A stretch of DNA of 63,222 bases from an uncultured Eubacteriales bacterium (GTDB taxonomy: Bacteria > Bacillota > Clostridia > Christensenellales > CAG-917), in NCBI GenBank assembly GCA_900322215.1, contig ONYW01000005.1, positions 1 to 63,222 on the forward strand. The letters run 5' to 3'. A program made the position numbers and the translations under genes. Of the stretch, positions 61,612-63,222 are shown one piece after another (positions within the stretch are counted from its first letter, which is position 1; every line of letters begins with the position of its first letter). The notes beneath the pieces were generated by a model, which saw only the letters and a program-made list of their open reading frames with translations, searched no databases and was not told where the DNA came from.

Positions 61612-61692
61612 GTTTTTGTGGGATTGAAATATTTTTTGTTCTCGTTTATAATTGTGACTATAAGACTTATGTGATGCTGTGAGGATATAACG

Positions 61693-62234
61693 GTGTTTGT
61701 CTATAAAAAATATTTCGAGAGATACTGTGAGACTAATAAATTGGAGTTGTCTTTATCTTTTGAGATGCCCTGTGGGTATGAAACCGCTTATGGGACTTTT
61801 GACGTCGGGTCGAAAACGGTGTTCATAAATGCGGAATATCTGAAAGATGCACCGGACTGTGAAAAAGCTTTTATCTTTTTCATGAGTTGAGACACGCCTC
61901 TCAATATCTTTGCCCTGACCTGTTTAGCTGTGAAGTAAATCGTAGCTTGCAATACGTAATAATGTTTGACGGCACTTGTTTTAAAATCATTAACGGCAAA
62001 TACTATGAATGTAAATTGGAAGGCGGCGAAGATTTTTTTTCAAATATCTACCTTGGCCAGCCGTATGAAGTTGACGCCAATAAGTACGCGTATGAGCAGG
62101 CAAAAAGGATGTTCGGGGAGACAAATGATCTTCGTAAATTGTATGAATTTTGGACGCCTTGTCCACCTGTGCCGAATGACGTTTATGAGTCTGTATGTGC
62201 TTTGATTGACGAAAAAATTCAAACGAATGAATAA
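61693..62234 (+). pseudogene. HExxH metallopeptidase-like gene broken by a frameshift
   Basis: The first frame (GTG 61693, GAGGATAT upstream) ends at 61890 in the middle of the conserved motif. In the -1 frame the text continues F-F-H-E-L-R-H-A-S-Q-Y, a zinc-peptidase H-E-x-x-H helix, and runs to 62234. The break lies in a run of five T (61876-61880); one extra T would restore a protein of about 180 residues. It could be a real pseudogene, a sequencing or assembly error in the homopolymer, or less likely a programmed shift. Family unclear; small domains of this sort occur in phage and toxin-linked regulators. Confidence 0.65.
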
Positions 62235-62334
62235 AGGTGATACCGATTTTAACGCTACTGATTGCCTGTGAATGTTGTTCGCTTTGCTTAAACTTGAGAG
62301 TGTTGTTGTGCTTATGTGTGGTTTTTGAGGCGAC

Positions 62335-62832
62335 TTAGTTGTAGCGCTCGCGCAGTTGTGCGCAGTAAGCCTCGATTTGGGCGAGGTTGTCCTCGGACTG
62401 TTTGGCGTATGGATCGACAAGGGAGAGAGTGGGAAAGAGGGAGTCGCGCTTTAAGAGGGCTTTCAGTTTGTCGAAAGATTTTTCGGCATGTCCTCCGCTC
62501 GAACAGGCAAAGGCGGAAATTTGGAGTTTTTCAAGTCCGCCGACGTTTTGCTCTACGAACGTGCGTATTGGCGGTGCAAACGTGCCTGCCCACACGGGGT
62601 AGCCGATGATGACGAGGTCGTATTTGTTTGCGTCAAACTCGTAGGGAACAAGCGCAGGGGATTCGCCCATAACTGCGCTTTTGCCGCCCCAAAAGAACTT
62701 TTTGAAACCTTTTGACGGGTACGCCTTTTCCGGTTCAAGCCGTATTAGGTCCGCGGACAGCTGTTTTGCAAGTTCCGTTGCGACGTATTCGCAGTTTCCG
62801 GATTGGGAATAGTAAATTATTGCGATTTTCAT
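62335..62832 (-). CDS. Flavodoxin family protein
   Basis: 165 residues from ATG 62832 (AAAGGAA upstream). N-terminal I-I-Y-Y-S-Q-S-G-N-C-E-Y (phosphate-binding loop), Y-D-L-V-I-I-G-Y-P-V-W-A-G-T-F-A-P-P (FMN loop around the isoalloxazine ring) and a C-S-S-G-G-H segment. This is the flavodoxin_4/long-type fold, an electron carrier or NAD(P)H-dependent reductase-like protein. Its partner is unknown. It is a single gene with no operon neighbours in view. Confidence 0.9.
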   Translation of the reverse strand: MKIAIIYYSQSGNCEYVATELAKQLSADLIRLEPEKAYPSKGFKKFFWGGKSAVMGESPALVPYEFDANKYDLVIIGYPVWAGTFAPPIRTFVEQNVGGLEKLQISAFACSSGGHAEKSFDKLKALLKRDSLFPTLSLVDPYAKQSEDNLAQIEAYCAQLRERYN

Positions 62833-62902
62833 ATTTTTCCTTTCAACCGTGCTATCCCACGAATAGCTGTGGTTTTGAAGTGGGTTTATTTGCGTTGTAT
62901 AT

Positions 62903-63108
62903 CCTAAATAAAGTTTTCCCATCTCTTTCGTATGGGCTGACGTCGTTTAACCCTAAATGCAATACCCCTTCCTGCTCCGCCAGGTTTCCCGCACCGCGGA
63001 ACAAACCGAACACAAGTTGCTCACTTCTAAGGAAATAAACAAAACTATCGTTCGCAACCTTGCTATTCCCTACAAGAGTGTACTACTCGCTCCGGGGACA
63101 CCAAGTCG
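62903..63108 (+). repeat. Diverged intergenic repeat R2 (partner at 53499)
   Basis: Blocks 62903-62935, about 62994-63016 and 63057-63108 match R1 in the same order and orientation, with about 70 bp of extra sequence between blocks 1 and 2. The rest of 62833-63222 has no supported gene. Confidence 0.7.
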
Positions 63109-63222
63109 GCGCTCTAAAATCAAGTTTCCTCTATTCTTTGCCACTTCGCCTTTGGGACGCTTCGCAACAGAATGTCCCAAAGTCTCGTACTGAGTGCAGA
63201 CCGAGGCACTCCGGGGACTCCG

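Larger units (their letters stand above)
58810..61692. other. Large non-coding region with parS cluster (candidate origin/centromere)
   Basis: Nearly 2.9 kb without a convincing gene; all open frames are short and lack ribosome sites. It carries five parS-like sites, one near-consensus DnaA box (TTGTCCACA at 61305), a TTTTCCACTTGTC also found upstream of dnaN, AT-rich segments after 60700 and an 18-bp tandem repeat at 61576. Long inverted ATAGAAAATG/CATTTTCTAT hairpins occur near 58965-59000 and 59370-59410. Confidence 0.6.

Noticed and set aside
61887-62234. Separate 115-codon gene
   Set aside because: It is the in-register continuation, after a -1 shift, of the frame beginning at 61693, so it is treated as part of one broken gene.

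Overview
The window looks like a chromosomal segment of an uncultured, moderate-GC Clostridia-type Bacillota, probably a gut lineage. The reasons are the dnaA/dnaN/recF/parAB/rsmG set, a YyaC-type sporulation protein, luxS, FtsH, GGAGG ribosome sites and clustered B. subtilis-type parS sites. I cannot place it more finely from sequence alone. The window begins inside an aminopeptidase P gene.

Layout. 1-14.7 kb is housekeeping: aminopeptidase P, a small membrane protein, an alpha/beta hydrolase, the ftsH-cysE-cysS block, yyaC, a CvpA-like membrane protein followed by a 1020-residue membrane-anchored repeat protein, a GNAT acetyltransferase, a lipoprotein version of MTA/SAH nucleosidase, and luxS. 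14.7-27.1 kb is filled by two tandem paralogous genes of 1927 and 2013 codons that match no family I know; each carries an internally duplicated module. 27.2-27.9 kb is a mosaic of short repeats.

27.7-44.0 kb reads as a genomic island. Its right edge is a complete tRNA-Asn gene and its left edge holds a direct copy of that tRNA's 3' end. Inside are a sirtuin remnant, a DUF1003 protein, a large serine recombinase, a small replicon operon with an HUH Rep protein and a long structured leader, a RloAB/AbiL-type abortive-infection pair, an unassigned nuclease-like gene, and a restriction-modification locus. That locus has an XRE control gene, two methyltransferase polypeptides, two accessory genes and a GIY-YIG/SF2-helicase restriction protein. 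Base composition changes abruptly inside the second methyltransferase gene.

44.4-58.8 kb returns to the core genome: a peptidase-like lipoprotein, a GIY-YIG protein, an ArsP_2-type metal exporter, then dnaN, an XRE gene, dnaA (inverted relative to its neighbours), recF, parB-parA, rsmG, a cytosolic MTA/SAH nucleosidase and two GNAT enzymes. 58.8-61.7 kb is almost 3 kb of non-coding DNA with five parS-like sites, a probable centromere and possibly part of the origin. The end holds a frameshifted HExxH protein, a flavodoxin and a diverged copy of the repeat found after recF.

Three patterns cut across the map. (1) A structured element of about 120 bp starts inside the TAA stop codon of cysE, dnaA and parB, and in an internally deleted form of rsmG, always in the same orientation relative to the gene. 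(2) Several intergenic regions carry arrays in which a constant spacer alternates with short hairpins of changing sequence. (3) Six genes around the replication region have a -10 box only 6-7 nt before the ATG, which suggests leaderless mRNAs.
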